Assembly (NCBI GenBank): GCA_015680685.1
Contig: MNCI01025343.1
Coordinates: 210,481-272,480, forward strand
Direction: 5' to 3'
DNA: 62,000 nt
DNA from: Gnetum montanum
Lineage: Eukaryota; Streptophyta; Gnetopsida; Gnetales; Gnetaceae
Shown here: positions 46,518 through 57,429 of the stretch, piece by piece
Position numbering within the stretch: the stretch's first letter is position 1
How the letters are laid out: every line of letters starts with the position of its first letter
Position numbers and translations under genes: made by a program
Notes under the pieces: model-generated
Told to the model about the DNA's origin: nothing
Databases searched by the model: none
Seen by the model: only the letters and a program-made list of their open reading frames with translations

Positions 46518-47890
46518 ATGGAGGAGGAGAGCCCACTCTCTGACCAGTTTCCAGATGAACTCCTCTTTGCTGGAGCAGTCGCAAAGGAGGCTTCCACAGA
46601 AGTAAATTGGTTTAACGACATCCTCACCTATCTTCTTACACAAGAGCTACCAAAGGAGTTGGACCATCAGAAGAAACAACAGTTTCTTCATAGAGCCAAG
46701 CACTTCATGGAAATTAATGGATACCTCTAAGAGGTGTGTGCAGATGGCTTGGTTCGATGGTGCATCCCTGATGCAAATCAACTATGCATCCTCTAGGATG
46801 CTCATGAGGGCCCTTGTGGGGCCATTATGTAGGAAGGTGCATAGCCATTAAGATCCTGCTCACAAGATACTACTAGCCTACACTCTTCAGAGATGCTCAA
46901 TGGTTCATCCACTCCTGTGATCGATGTCAACGAATGGTGGGATGACGACAAGAATGGAGGGACCTCAATAGTGGATTTAGCCACTCGAACCCTTCGACAT
47001 TTGGGACATCAACTTCATGGGCCCCATCGCACCCATGTCAAATGGGAAGATGTATATCATTGTTGCGGTGGATTACTGCACCAAGTGGGTAGAGGTGGTA
47101 GTTGTCATCAACTGTTCCTCAACCACAGCTGCGCAGTTTGTTCAACAGCAAATCGTGAACAGGTTTAGAGTGTCATGTGCACTCATTTCAAATAATGGCA
47201 CTTACTTTACAAGTGCTACTTTTCATAAACTCATGCAGCGTTTGGGAGTAGAACATAAACTAACAACATCCTATCACCCCTAAGCCAACGAGCAAGCTGA
47301 AGTTACAAATTGGGAGATTACAAAAATCCTAACTAGGATGAATAGCAAATATAGGAGGGATTGGAGCATAAAACTTAACGATGCCCTCTGGGCCTATCGC
47401 TCAACCTGGAAACTTCCTATAGACTTAGGCAGAACTCCAAACACTATACACGGTAAGTGACTTAGGTCTTAACTTATCCCTAGCACAACAAGAATGGCTC
47501 ATCAACTTGAATGTGCTAGATGAGATTCGATTAGTAGCCCTCTCATCAAATGAGGTGCATAAGGCATATAACAAACAACATCACAACCTTAGGATTCGAA
47601 AGGTAACCTTTCAACATGGAGATAAGGTTCTCTATTGGAACCCCACACATGTGCCGCAACAGACCAAGTTTCAAACACTATGAGAGGGACCTTATATTAT
47701 TTTTGAGACCTTTCCATCTGGGGTCCTACTCATACACAAACCTAAAGACCCAACAAAAATACAGTTGGTCAACATGTAACAATTAAAACCCTTCCATGAA
47801 CTACACCAAACTAGTGTCACTACCATTTCATTGAATGGTCAGCCATGTTCCATCTTTCGAATCTCCTCCTCCAAGCTTAGTCATGGGGGA
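46518..47890 (+). pseudogene. G3 integrase
   Basis: The N-terminal spacer 46518-46730 is open (WFNDILTYLLTQELPKEL). A zf-H2C2-type zinc region follows (46800-46930), ending SCDRCQRMVG. Core: DINFMGPIAP (near 47005), where the catalytic D of this family is N in the INF motif; the second catalytic D is N in SNNGTYF (47188-47205). Then TSYHP, ANEQAEVTNWEI with the Glu, and LNDALWAYRSTWKLP. The C-terminal segment has RIRKVTFQHGDKVLYWN (near 47600) and EGPYIIFETFPSG... to QLKPFHEL. No chromodomain seen. Frame changes several times. Confidence 0.88.
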
Positions 47891-48490
47891 GATCACTGTC
47901 CATATTAAAATAATTATGCTAGCCTCTCAAGCCTTTTCTGTGTTTTTTGTTTTACACCATCGTTCGTACATTTAAGATTTCTTACCTACTCTTTCTCTTT
48001 TTTATATACAAATATATTCCACCTTTAGTCAGTCTATTCTGCTTTATTTTAGTTATTTTCCTCTATTTAGTTTCACTAATAAAGTCATTTTATTGCCACA
48101 GGATGCAATGGTGTGATGGTTGCATCCAATAGGGGCATGCTTATTATGGGTTGCCTATTATATCTAGTTCTTATCTTATCATTTCAGTTTCAGGAAACTA
48201 AGTTACACTTCCTTTCATGCAACAAGAAATGAGTCCATGACATCCAACCACTCACACTTTTCTATGGTGTCCTGGGATCAAGAGAAGTATAGTTCCTTTA
48301 CAATTAATCAACTCCAATAAATCTTTGACCTTGTTGGATTCCGAACTGGGGAAGGATTCAAGTGGTAAGGAAAAGGGTGTGATGTCAAGGGGATGTGGTG
48401 GACCACATACCCTCTTATGATCTCTCATGCATTGTTGTCCTCAGGGATCCCTTCTCATTCCATGGCCATGAATAATAGGAAGCTGACATG

Positions 48491-48667
48491 TCCTTGCATG
48501 GTGTGGTTCCCATTCAAAAAAAAAACACATAAAAAAACAACACAATAATGGGAATTCAAAGCACACCCCTTGGACCAACCAATCTATCCTTGCGTGGTGT
48601 GGTTCCCATTCAAAGAATAAATAAATAAATAAACTAATAATGGGAATTCAAAGCACATCCCTTGAAT
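48491..48667. repeat. 96-bp tandem duplication
   Basis: TCCTTGCATGGTGTGGTTCC (48491) recurs as TCCTTGCGTGGTGTGGTTCC (48587), and both copies continue to AATAATGGGAATTCAAAGCA. A-rich microsatellites in the middle differ (AAAAAACACATAAAA and AATAAATAAATAAA). Confidence 0.9.
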
Positions 48668-48775
48668 CCAATAACAGGCTACAAGCACTAGTTATGGGAC
48701 TCGGAAGCCATGTTACCCAAATCTGACAGTTCCCTCTAACTAAGGTCCTTCCTTACTTCCTGCTTCCCTTTCCCT

Positions 48776-48783
48776 CTATATAA
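48776..48783 (+). promoter_or_regulatory. TATA-like site inside G3, upstream of accessory ORF
   Basis: CTATATAAGG in a CT-rich context (TTCCCTTTCCCTCTATATAA), a typical plant core promoter layout. It could start a subgenomic RNA; there is no transcript evidence. Confidence 0.35.
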
Positions 48784-49439
48784 GGACTGGGATTTGGTCT
48801 CTGTGGGCATGTGTATGTCCTGAGTGAGTGGGTTGGTATTAGTCCATCACTACGATGCCACTGGCCATGGTCAATCTTGATCTAGACATGGAATGGATTC
48901 TTATTAGGTCACTTAACCACACACTTCACAAAGGGACTGTATCAATCTTGACCTCAGCACGCCATTCCACATGCTCTCCCTCTCTTTCGTTGCTCTCCAT
49001 TTCTCACCTCACTACCAGTTTTATGTTTCAATCATGTATCTTGGTTTGCTAGTACTTGTAAATCCTTTGGTTAGTTCTTAAAGGTATGAGTATTAACCCT
49101 CGGTGATCATTAATTAACTGTGGGGTCCACAGACTCTTAGGTTAAGGATGTGCAAGGGCAACCAAGGCTAAAGCTTGCTATGGAAAGGACCCACTTGTAT
49201 ATCTGTTGGTCCTACTTGTTAATCTCATGCTCCTTTGATCTAATATGTCGATCGTTTCTATGTTGCCCATTATGCGGGTCTCCATTGCCCAAGCTCCATC
49301 TCATGATGTTCTCCTAGATTTGACTCTTCTTTTGCGCTTGACACCCCTTCTACTTCATTTCATGATGTCCTCGAGTCTCTGAGCCCTCCAATAACTTCAA
49401 TTTTATGCTACAATTTGTAGATTTGGGCCTTTCCTTCAT

Positions 49440-49640
49440 CGGTCAACGATGGTCAACGTAGCTGAATAACTACGTCAATGCGGCCCCATATACGCAACCA
49501 CCCGTGTTTACGTGGCCCCATTGACACAACATCCAACTGCTATATATACGCGTGTTATGCTTTAGAATTTTACCCATTTGTTCATAATGCTAAAGGAGTT
49601 TTTCAAATTTTCTGCGTCCAATCTCCTTCTCGCGCACATC
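49440..49640 (+). promoter_or_regulatory. LTR-U3-like promoter segment inside G3
   Basis: ACGTGGCCCCATTGACACAA... CTGCTATATATACGCGTG is collinear with ACGTGGCCTCATTAACGCAG... CTGCTATAAATATGCGTG of the G3 LTR (40823-40868). Similarity continues past the TATA box into TTTGTTCA and TTTCTGC. It is much more diverged than the two LTRs are from each other. It lies ~210 bp upstream of the first accessory-ORF codons. Confidence 0.55.
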
Positions 49641-49848
49641 ACCATCCTACCGCTTGTCCACATCTACCTGTTCCTCTACTCTTTTGCTACCGGAGGTATG
49701 CTCTATGTCATGGGGGCCTATCATTCGATCTATTGGGACACAATGGCTAATCCAAGACTTAATGCACCCTAGGGTTAATCAAAACTTAATACACGCTAGG
49801 GAAATTCAAACACCTAGGGTTAATCAAAACATCTCCTAAGGTGGATCG

Positions 49849-52845
49849 ATGAATTTGCTTATGTACACCATCTTAGATCAAACAAATTGCATGTGTCACT
49901 GTCATAGCCAAGCCATCATGAGAAGGTATCTTATTGCCATTTTGGGGCAACACACACACATTTTAATTTGTGGTTATGCTGTGATTGCAAATGGCACCAA
50001 AACCAAGATGTCCGAGGGAGGAAGGACCATCACAACCTCGGGAAAAGTGACCTAGAACTGGACAGGAACGAGGCACGCAACCTCAGGAGCATGTAGAGGG
50101 CTTGCATATAACTGGCCCTCTCTGCAAGGAACTCGATGCGGAATCTGTTCGTCAGATTCCCGAAGAAGAGGTCCCCATAGAATAATTGCGCAAGGACGAG
50201 ACTCCAGTGAGAGTGCCACGGCTTGAGGTTACCTTGACCAGGGCCTGCCTTGACATTATCAAGTTGAAGGAGCTGCAATGAATGGTCCTTCAAGAATTAA
50301 ACTTTGGACCATTCCTAGAAAATGTGCCAGAGGAATTAGAACTCAGCTGTAGAATTCTCCCATGTCGCCAATAATCATGTCTAGTGGTGAGTGGTATCTA
50401 GGGAAAACCTATCTCTTCTAGACAAATCAGCAACTAGAGTCACGAGTAAGAATTAAACATATCTATGTGTCTTACTTTGCAGAGGCAATCACACAAGCCC
50501 TTGGGTTGCTTGAGACCGGGGCTGATGTGGCAGAAATTTCAAAACAAGCATGCCCCGAGGTGAAAGCAGAGTGGACCAAGTGATGTTATGGGATGGATTG
50601 CAAAGAGTTTGGCACATTGACCATCGTAGAACGAGTCTACTCCAAAATTGCGTCTTACCACTTAAATCCCACGATAAGACCAAGCAAAATCACCACCTTC
50701 TCTACTCACGCATGTGCCACTTTAAGTGGAAAATTTCCCATCAACTATCCATAGTTACTCTTCCTAGAAATTGAGAAACGATTTGCGAAAAACCAACGTG
50801 GAAAGCAAGCTTTTCCCTTTCTCTGCCTGATCAGAAAACTATGCAAACGGGTAGGGATAACCTGATATGCTAATGACACACTTCGTCATGCTCCAATTGC
50901 CATGTGGCATGAGATGATGAAAGATAAAACACTTGCCACAACCAGAACAGAGAAAGAGCAACCATCACCTCCACCATCCACCCAAGCAATAGGGTCAAAC
51001 TCATGCACGATTGCAGAGCACATATGTGAGATTCGACAGTCACTCCTGTGCCAACAAGAGCAACAGGCAGGAACCAGCAGTCCACCCTTTAGTGTACCAC
51101 CTTGTCTTGAGCCATCTAGAGCAAGTGGCTTGATCTGTGAGCCTGTTAGAGAGGGCAGGAATGATGCTTTCAGCCGTGCGAACACAGGTGCCCATGAGAA
51201 TAGACCCTAGTGCCTGAGAAGTAATAGTGTCACTAACCCAATAATTATTCCTAGAACTTTTAGGGAATGCTGCTACTTTCTTAGTGCTCTTGGAGGAGGG
51301 TGAAGGGGCAACTGTCTTGGTAATGCAGCACCAAGGATAGGAAGTCACAGCAGACATGGTTGCTAATACGATTTCCATGGCTCTTAATGCACCTGCAACG
51401 CATGTACTAGATGTACATGGACTTAGAGATGTGCAGACATTTGCAAGTACTTAGAGTGGCAGACTCAATGTAGCACAACATGAGGAGTTGTTGGTCCAAC
51501 TGGTGGGAATCGGGCAACCACTTCCAGACGTCTTTAACCTTCTGGACAACATAATTACAACCCAATCGAAGCTGCTCTTAGTAAAGGGAAAATGCCTCAT
51601 CCTCGAGGGGCAATTGGAAGTAGCTCAGGCAGACAATCAATGCTTAGCTACAGAGGTTTCCGAACTAAGGGCCCAACTTGTCGATCCGGTGATAAGGAAT
51701 TGTGAAGTCACCACAGATGAAGCTCTTCAACAGCTTCAAATCAAGCTCCAATAGGTCAAGTACGAGCAAGAGTCGGCAATCTTCGACAAGTCCTTAGTGG
51801 AAGCCCATTCCTATTATCTAAATAAGGACTTGCCAGAGGTTTGCCAGGAAAATGTTGGGTTGATTGCTGAAGTTCATCGCCTATGCAATGTTGGTCTTGA
51901 AAATCAACAAATGAAGGATTCTATCCACCAATAGTAGGAGGAGCTAGCTAGGGTAAACACTGATGTAAGGAGATTAGCTACCAAAAATCACAATCTATCA
52001 ATGGAGGAAGTCTGAGCCTTATGACAAAAGAAAACCATTGAAATTGTTGCTTGGAAGAATGAGGCACTAAAGTTTGAACAAGTGAAAAATCACTATAGGG
52101 ACCAAGTGGGGTTGCAAAAAGAAATTAATGAAAAAGAAATCCAAGTCGCAAAGGCTGAGATAAATCAAGCCCTCCAACAGCTCAAGGAAGGAGGTGAGGT
52201 GTGGCAACCCATCTTTGATGGATTAAATGCCTACAACCAAGCTGAGATTTGTCTCAATGAGCTGCAGATTAAAGAAATGACAGAATACATGGAACTATCC
52301 AACCTTTGTTATGCAAACCTAGCCATGCTTACAGTCGGGAGGTCGCAGTTAGACCTTGAGAAGCAAGTGGCCACCTCGTATTCGTTATACGAGGGCAAGT
52401 TCAAGGTGCATAAGGAGATAAAGCAAAAGCTAGAAATAGCAAATGTGGAACTCGAAGTTCTTCACACCCACTTTGAAGGGCAATGCCCTGTTACAGAGAA
52501 CTTGGCTTGACAAATGGATGACTACCAGCAGTTGTAAGCATCAGTCCAAGTGTTTGACATCGAACAAAAATAGTTTGCGGCCTGGTTCGTCAATTTAAAG
52601 GAGCTCTTCTCTGTGCTTCCATGTCCTTGGGATGTTCCTATTCTAGCACACATTGGCAAAGCTACTTGGACTGTGAATGATCCTAGAAGTAAAGAAGACA
52701 AAATGAGGGCTCTATTGGAGGCTTTCTAGTTGCCTTCAGAAGTTGCAACAGCCATAGGATAGCCACAACCACCACCTCAACCACCAGATGCACTTGAAGT
52801 TGGTGGGGGCCCATCAGAACCACCACCACCAAGCACTATATGACC
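49849..52845 (+). pseudogene. G3 accessory ORF downstream of pol
   Basis: About 950 codons in several frames, no intact ORF. N-terminal half: RLEVTLTRACLDIIKLKELQ (near 50225), FGPFLENVPEELEL, EWYLGKTYLF, YFAEAITQALGL, then LCLIRKLCKRVGIT and MWHEMMK (50820-50925). A Ser/Pro-rich linker follows (50950-51100). 51488-51754 and 52082-52510 are open and strongly helical: LLVKGKCLILEGQLEVAQAD, INEKEIQVAKAEINQALQQL, KVHKEIKQKLEIANVELEVL. The end is FAAWFVNLKELFSVLPCPWD (near 52577), then a Pro-rich tail (PPPQPPDALEVGGGPSEPPP). G1 has a collinear copy. It resembles neither gag nor env by motif, and no membrane segment is seen. Function unknown. Confidence 0.75.
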
Positions 52846-53070
52846 TTCTTCAGCAACTTTAGCATCTTGGTAGGGTTACGCATCCATTGTTGTCAAGGTG
52901 TTCGATTTTGTTGTCCATGAACACCACATTTTTGTAATTTCTTCCGTACACTAGGGCACTTGGTGTATCGTTAGCGTCAGTAGGTATCTTGTGATGTTTT
53001 GCTATGTGTGTCGCTAGTCACCTCATACCTTCCAAATTGTAACAAACTTAAGGATGAGTTTTCACTCAGT

Positions 53071-53080
53071 TGTGGGGGTA
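53071..53080 (+). other. G3 polypurine tract
   Basis: TGTGGGGGTA directly abuts the 3' LTR start, the site for plus-strand priming. G1 has GTGGGAATA in the same place. Confidence 0.75.
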
Positions 53081-53959
53081 TGATGAAGCATCCAGTCCCT
53101 ATGTCGACTGGGCCACGTCAACGAAGCCTCGTGAATGCGGTCGCGTTGACATGACCCCATCGATGCATCTTTCCAATCATTGATGTGGCCTCATTAGTGT
53201 AGAGTCCATTTCCTGCTATAAATATGCATGCACCCACTGCATTAGGATACCTTTTGTTCAAGTTGTAGCAAAGCTCTTGTAGTTTGTTTCTGCAGGAGTT
53301 AGATTATTTTCCAATTGCTCACAACCATAGTTCAAAAAGTATATGACTCTTTATTCAAGTGCTAATGTACCTAAGCCCATTGGCATGGATGACAATAAAG
53401 AAGAGCTTTCCAAACATTCCTTGTAGCATTTGAACTAGATTACTTAAGCATTAATGTTTTAATATTTTAATAATTTCCATGCTTCTGTTATCGATTTATA
53501 GTCATGGTATGTTTGGGAGTCCACGAGAATACATAAGCACGACCACCTTGAACATATGTCTGACACTTAGCAAGCCAATGACATTTAATGTTTGGCAACC
53601 TAGTAGTGATTAGTACATGCTTGAGATGTGCATGGAGGGTGGGACTGATTGCTTATGCTAGGGATAGTCAAGCCATAGTGTAGTGAAACCTTAGATTATC
53701 TAGCCTTTTACTTCCTATATTTGAAGAATTAAATATTATAGATAAAAGAAAACATATAAAAAATCATATGCCTCAGTCTCACTTAACCATCGTTCTAGAA
53801 TGTCACAAGTGAGGGTGAGAGGACAATGACCATTTGAACCAGGATTTTGGTGGCTAGAATACTGTGCGTAAGTGCTCGTAGTCTTCAGAATTCAACTGGA
53901 TCACGCGTGAATGCTTGTGATTCGTATGGTCGGGTGTACAGGTACCTCACCACTTATCA
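53081..53959 (+). repeat. G3 3' LTR
   Basis: 879 bp, same TGATGAAGCATCCAGTCCCT start and CTTATCA end. Differs from the 5' LTR mainly by transitions at CpG and CpNpG-like sites. Followed by the TTTGC duplication. Confidence 0.92.
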
Positions 53960-53964
53960 TTTGC

Positions 53965-54702
53965 CTATAAATATATGTTTATCAGCTGCATTTATGGCAT
54001 TCCATAGTTAGTATCCTAGCGAAGCTCTTACATTTTGTTCATTTAACAGTTAGAATGTTTTCTAAGTGCTCGCAGTAGGAGTGAGAAGTGTATGGATCTT
54101 TACTTGAACACTAATGTACCTGAGCACCTTGGTGTGACTGACAATAAAGGAGAGCTTTCTTCACAAACCTTGCAGCATTTGGAAATAGATTAATGTTTAT
54201 TTTTAATGCATTTATTATTTGAGTAATTTACTTTCATACATCAAATTAATTAATTAATTAGTGATTAATTAAATCACATAAGTACAACCATTTTGAGCAT
54301 ATGTTAACATTTGGTAATCTCAATAGCACTTAACACTTGGTAACCTAGTAACATTGTAACATGGTTTAGGATGTGCACGGTAAATAGAAACAAATCCTTA
54401 TGTTAGGACTAGTTAAGATATTAATTAGTCACTAGATTACTTAAATATTCAATTACTTTATTTTCTAACACTTAGGTGATTTAAGAAATAAACACAAAAT
54501 AATAAAAATTATATTCCTTAGTCTTGCTTAACCATACACTTATACTTTACAAGTAAAACTAAGAAAACAATGATCACGTTCTTAATATTTATTGCCTAGA
54601 CCCAATGTACTTAGAGAGCTAAAGTCTACAAAATTCAATCAAATCACTTAGTGAATGCTAGTCATTCGTATGTTGGGCATAGGGACTACTCATTGCTCAT
54701 CA
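53965..54702 (+). repeat. G4 5' LTR, second part, with TATA box
   Basis: Starts CTATAAATATATG and runs collinear with the G3 LTR (TTTGTTCA, CTCGCAGTAGGAGTGAGAAG, GACAATAAAGGAGAGCTTTC, GGGCATAGGGACTACTCATTG) to GCTCATCA. Confidence 0.85.
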
Positions 54703-54703
54703 T

Positions 54704-54722
54704 TGACATTGTTGTTAGAGAC
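54704..54722 (+). other. G4 primer binding site, strongly decayed
   Basis: TGACATTGTTGTTAGAGAC in the position of TGGCATCGTTTCCGGGGAC in G3. Most differences are G-to-A or C-to-T. Confidence 0.6.
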
Positions 54723-54853
54723 TTTAGTTAGCTACATGCGCTATTTAGGAGTTAGTGAAATAATTCAATGATGTTGAAACAAACCTAAAAGTCGTAATCA
54801 TTAAAAATAATAATAATAATAGTAAGAGCACATTGGTTTTCTTTTCAACTTAA

Positions 54854-57420
54854 ATGTCTTCTTCTCATAGGGTTGAATCTCCATCATTGTTCAAGCATAC
54901 ATCCAATTAACAAAGGTGTGAAAGGTCAAAGCTGCCATTGCCCCAACAATGCAAAGTGGTATATACTCATCCTGATGAGTATGTGCCAGACTCCACCTTC
55001 ATCTTGCATTAGGATGAATAGATGTGGTGAAGGGACATGGAGGGAAACATTGTGTTGTCACCTAGTTGATCAAGTCCTGTGATGCTGCTCCAAACTCTCA
55101 TGAGATTGGACATCTAGGGACTCAATGCTGAATATGTTGTGCAAGACCATGACTATTGGGATTATCATCCCATTGAGGCACAATGTAAGAAAGATCAAGA
55201 ACAGGAGATGCATTACGAAGCATCTAAGGGGAAACGGTTCACAAACCCCTTGTTCCTGTTGGGCTAGAAAGAAGGAGAGGATCCCTTTTCTAGGGGTTCT
55301 CAATTCACTGACCCTTCTCCCCTTGTCTTTGATGAGGGGGACCTGAACCAAAACTTGCAATCCACTATAAATAATCTTGGTTTAGGGAATAATGGGTCCC
55401 ATGACCATGGGGGCTCGAAAGGTGGAAGTCAAGCCAGGAAATCGGATAAGCATCACGATGACAACAAGCATGATGATCGTGGTCATGAACAAAGAACAAA
55501 GGATAGCAAGCACTATGCTGGTGCTAGCTCTCCTCCATCTTCACCCTTAACATTCTCATCTTCTTTCTCCTCTTGCTTCAACCAAAGTTGCAAGGATGTG
55601 ATTTTTATGGAGGTGACTGATGAAACAAAGATGATTGTAGGGCCTATCGAACTAGTAGAGACTAGGGGCATGGGCAATCAAGGGAGGCCTACCACCATGA
55701 AAGAAGGGATAGTAGAGGACATCATAGGTATCATGGCCATCACAAGGTTATGACTATGATGATCCTTTACTTGCATATGGAAATATGTTGAATATTACAG
55801 AGGCCATGAGAATTTCAACAAGGTATGTGAAAGATAGTAGAATCAAAAGGTTGGATATGCAAAATATCCTCAAGTTTGAAGGGAGATACAACTCAGATCT
55901 AAAAAACCATCTTCAAGCCTTTCACAATTCTTGTGCCTTGCAAAATGTTGAGAACGAATGGCAAAAGCTAAAGCTATTCCTAAAGACACTCATTAAGGAG
56001 GCTAAAAGCTAGTATTGGTTCTTAGAACTAGAATTAATCAAACAATGGAGTACAATGATTAAGCTCTTCACCAACAAGTATTAAATGTACTCACAAGTGT
56101 CTAATTTGAGGAAGAAGATTCAAGGATGGAGAAAAGAAACACATGAATCCTTGGATACGGCCATGGGCAGATGTTACTCCCTGTTACACAGGTGCCCAAG
56201 CCATGGCTTTTTTCAAAGGGAGTAGCTCCGCCATATCATAGATGGGCTCGAAACATAAACAAGAAGAACTCTTGGGTCTATGCCGAAGGGGAACTTTTAG
56301 AACTTAGAGTCCATCATATCCCAAGGGTGACTGAGTAGGTGGCCAAAGAATAAGGTGAGTTATAAAAAAGGGAAAGTGCAAAGAAGTTCAATTGAGACCC
56401 TTACATCTAAAAAGGGAAGTCCAATTCTATAAAAACAAGGAGGAGGCACCACTTGATGAAATGTTGTAGTGTAAAACCTTGTCAATACAAAAATTTGTTT
56501 ATGAATTATTGGCCAGGGTAGATAAAATGTGGCATTCTTTGGACAAAAAATTTCAAACTACTCTAAGAATTGCAAAAAAGTCCAAAGAGCAAGGTAGTAG
56601 TCATGACCGAAGGAGAATGAAAGAAGCTAAACATGTCCACCAAAAAGATAAGGGCAAAGCTACTACCATTGAAGAGTTTGTAGAATCCAAAATAAACGAT
56701 GATGGCAAGTGTGACATCTGTCAATACAAACATCCTAAGGAATGTTGCCCCATTATGTCACACTTACAAGAGTCTGGGGTATATGTGCTAAACACTAGAT
56801 TGGCAAGAAGGCAAGCACCTAGGAGGTTGCCTTATCCTCAAGGCAACTACAAGTAGTTCCACCAATAGCAAGCCTACTATCTGAGTGGAGTTCCATCCTA
56901 ACCTCATGAGTAGTACCAGTAGTGGCAGCATCCATAATCATGGGGGATGCCACCACCAACGGCAATAGTACCTTTACTAGTAGCTAGATCCCTATGCGTA
57001 CTATGTTCAACAATTGATTTCATTGCATGACTCTTCTAGTCATGCCTCCTTTCAGCACCACTACTACCCTCCTAAATACTACAAAGCCCAATATCCAAGA
57101 GGAGAATCTCCATTTCTATTCTACCCTCCTCATCCTTCTCCACCTATACCTTCACCCTCAACTCAACTGCTACCAGCTCCATCTATGTAGGGCAAAATCC
57201 TACAAAATCACAGCAAAGAAATGTCATCAGGGCTCCTCAACCAAGTGGTTTGGAGAACAAATCCCAAAAAGATCCTTTCTTTTGAGCTAGCAATTCTTCG
57301 AAGCCTTTACATACACTTGCGGTTGATCATCCTGCTTCTCCCTCTTCCTCTACAACCTCATTTGAGGTCCCTTCAAACCAAATGCCTTCCAAAGTATATA
57401 CCATGATGTTGACCCATGCT
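54854..57420 (+). pseudogene. G4 gag and Pro-rich linker
   Basis: Starts MSSSHR, then YVPDSTFILH (near 54980). A His/Asp/Lys-rich linker spans 55395-55520. Gag domain 55785-56240: LDMQNILKFEGRYNSD, HLQAFHNSCALQNVENEWQK, LKLFLKTLIKEAKS, LDTAMGRCYSLLHRCPSHGF. 56479-56856 is open for 125 codons: VDKMWHSLDKKFQTTLRIAK, then the Cys/His cluster C-x2-C-x3-H-x3-C-C starting near 56710, and RRLPYPQGNYK. A Tyr/Pro/Ser linker follows to MLTHAVM (near 57410), just ahead of where protease should begin. Less decayed than G1 gag. Confidence 0.83.
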
Positions 57421-57429
57421 GTAATGAAA

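Larger units (their letters stand above)
47891..49848 (+). other. G3 non-coding interval between pol and accessory ORF
   Basis: T-rich at 47920-48100, then a 96-bp tandem duplication, a TATA-like site (48776-48783), words shared with G1 (TGCTATGGAAAGGACCCACT, 49176) and an LTR-U3-like segment at 49440-49640. Confidence 0.65.
40718..53959 (+). mobile_element. G3: complete but decayed 13.2-kb Ty3/gypsy element
   Basis: LTRs of 880 bp (40718-41597) and 879 bp (53081-53959) with TGATG...CATCA ends, perfect TTTGC target duplication (40713-40717 and 53960-53964), tRNA-Asp-type primer site, purine tract, gag, protease, RT, RNase H, integrase, and an accessory ORF before the 3' LTR. The order PR-RT-RH-IN, the DLG protease motif and the primer site place it near the Athila/Tat group. 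LTR copies are clearly alike but differ at many C/T and A/G sites. Frames hold many stops, often TAG/TGA in place of Trp or Gln codons. Confidence 0.93.
40608..57428 (+). mobile_element. G4: gypsy element of the G1/G3 family, its 5' LTR split by G3
   Basis: The LTR begins TGATGAAGCGTC at 40608, is interrupted after 40717 by G3, resumes at 53965 with TATAAATATATG, and ends GCTCATCA at 54702 (848 bp in total). A decayed primer site and gag follow. Gag ends abruptly at 57428, where copia sequence begins, so protease, RT and integrase are missing from this window. Confidence 0.82.

Noticed and set aside
55355-55753. Independent 132-codon gene in G4
   Set aside because: It is the His/Asp/Lys-rich gag linker, collinear with 42250-42590 of G3.
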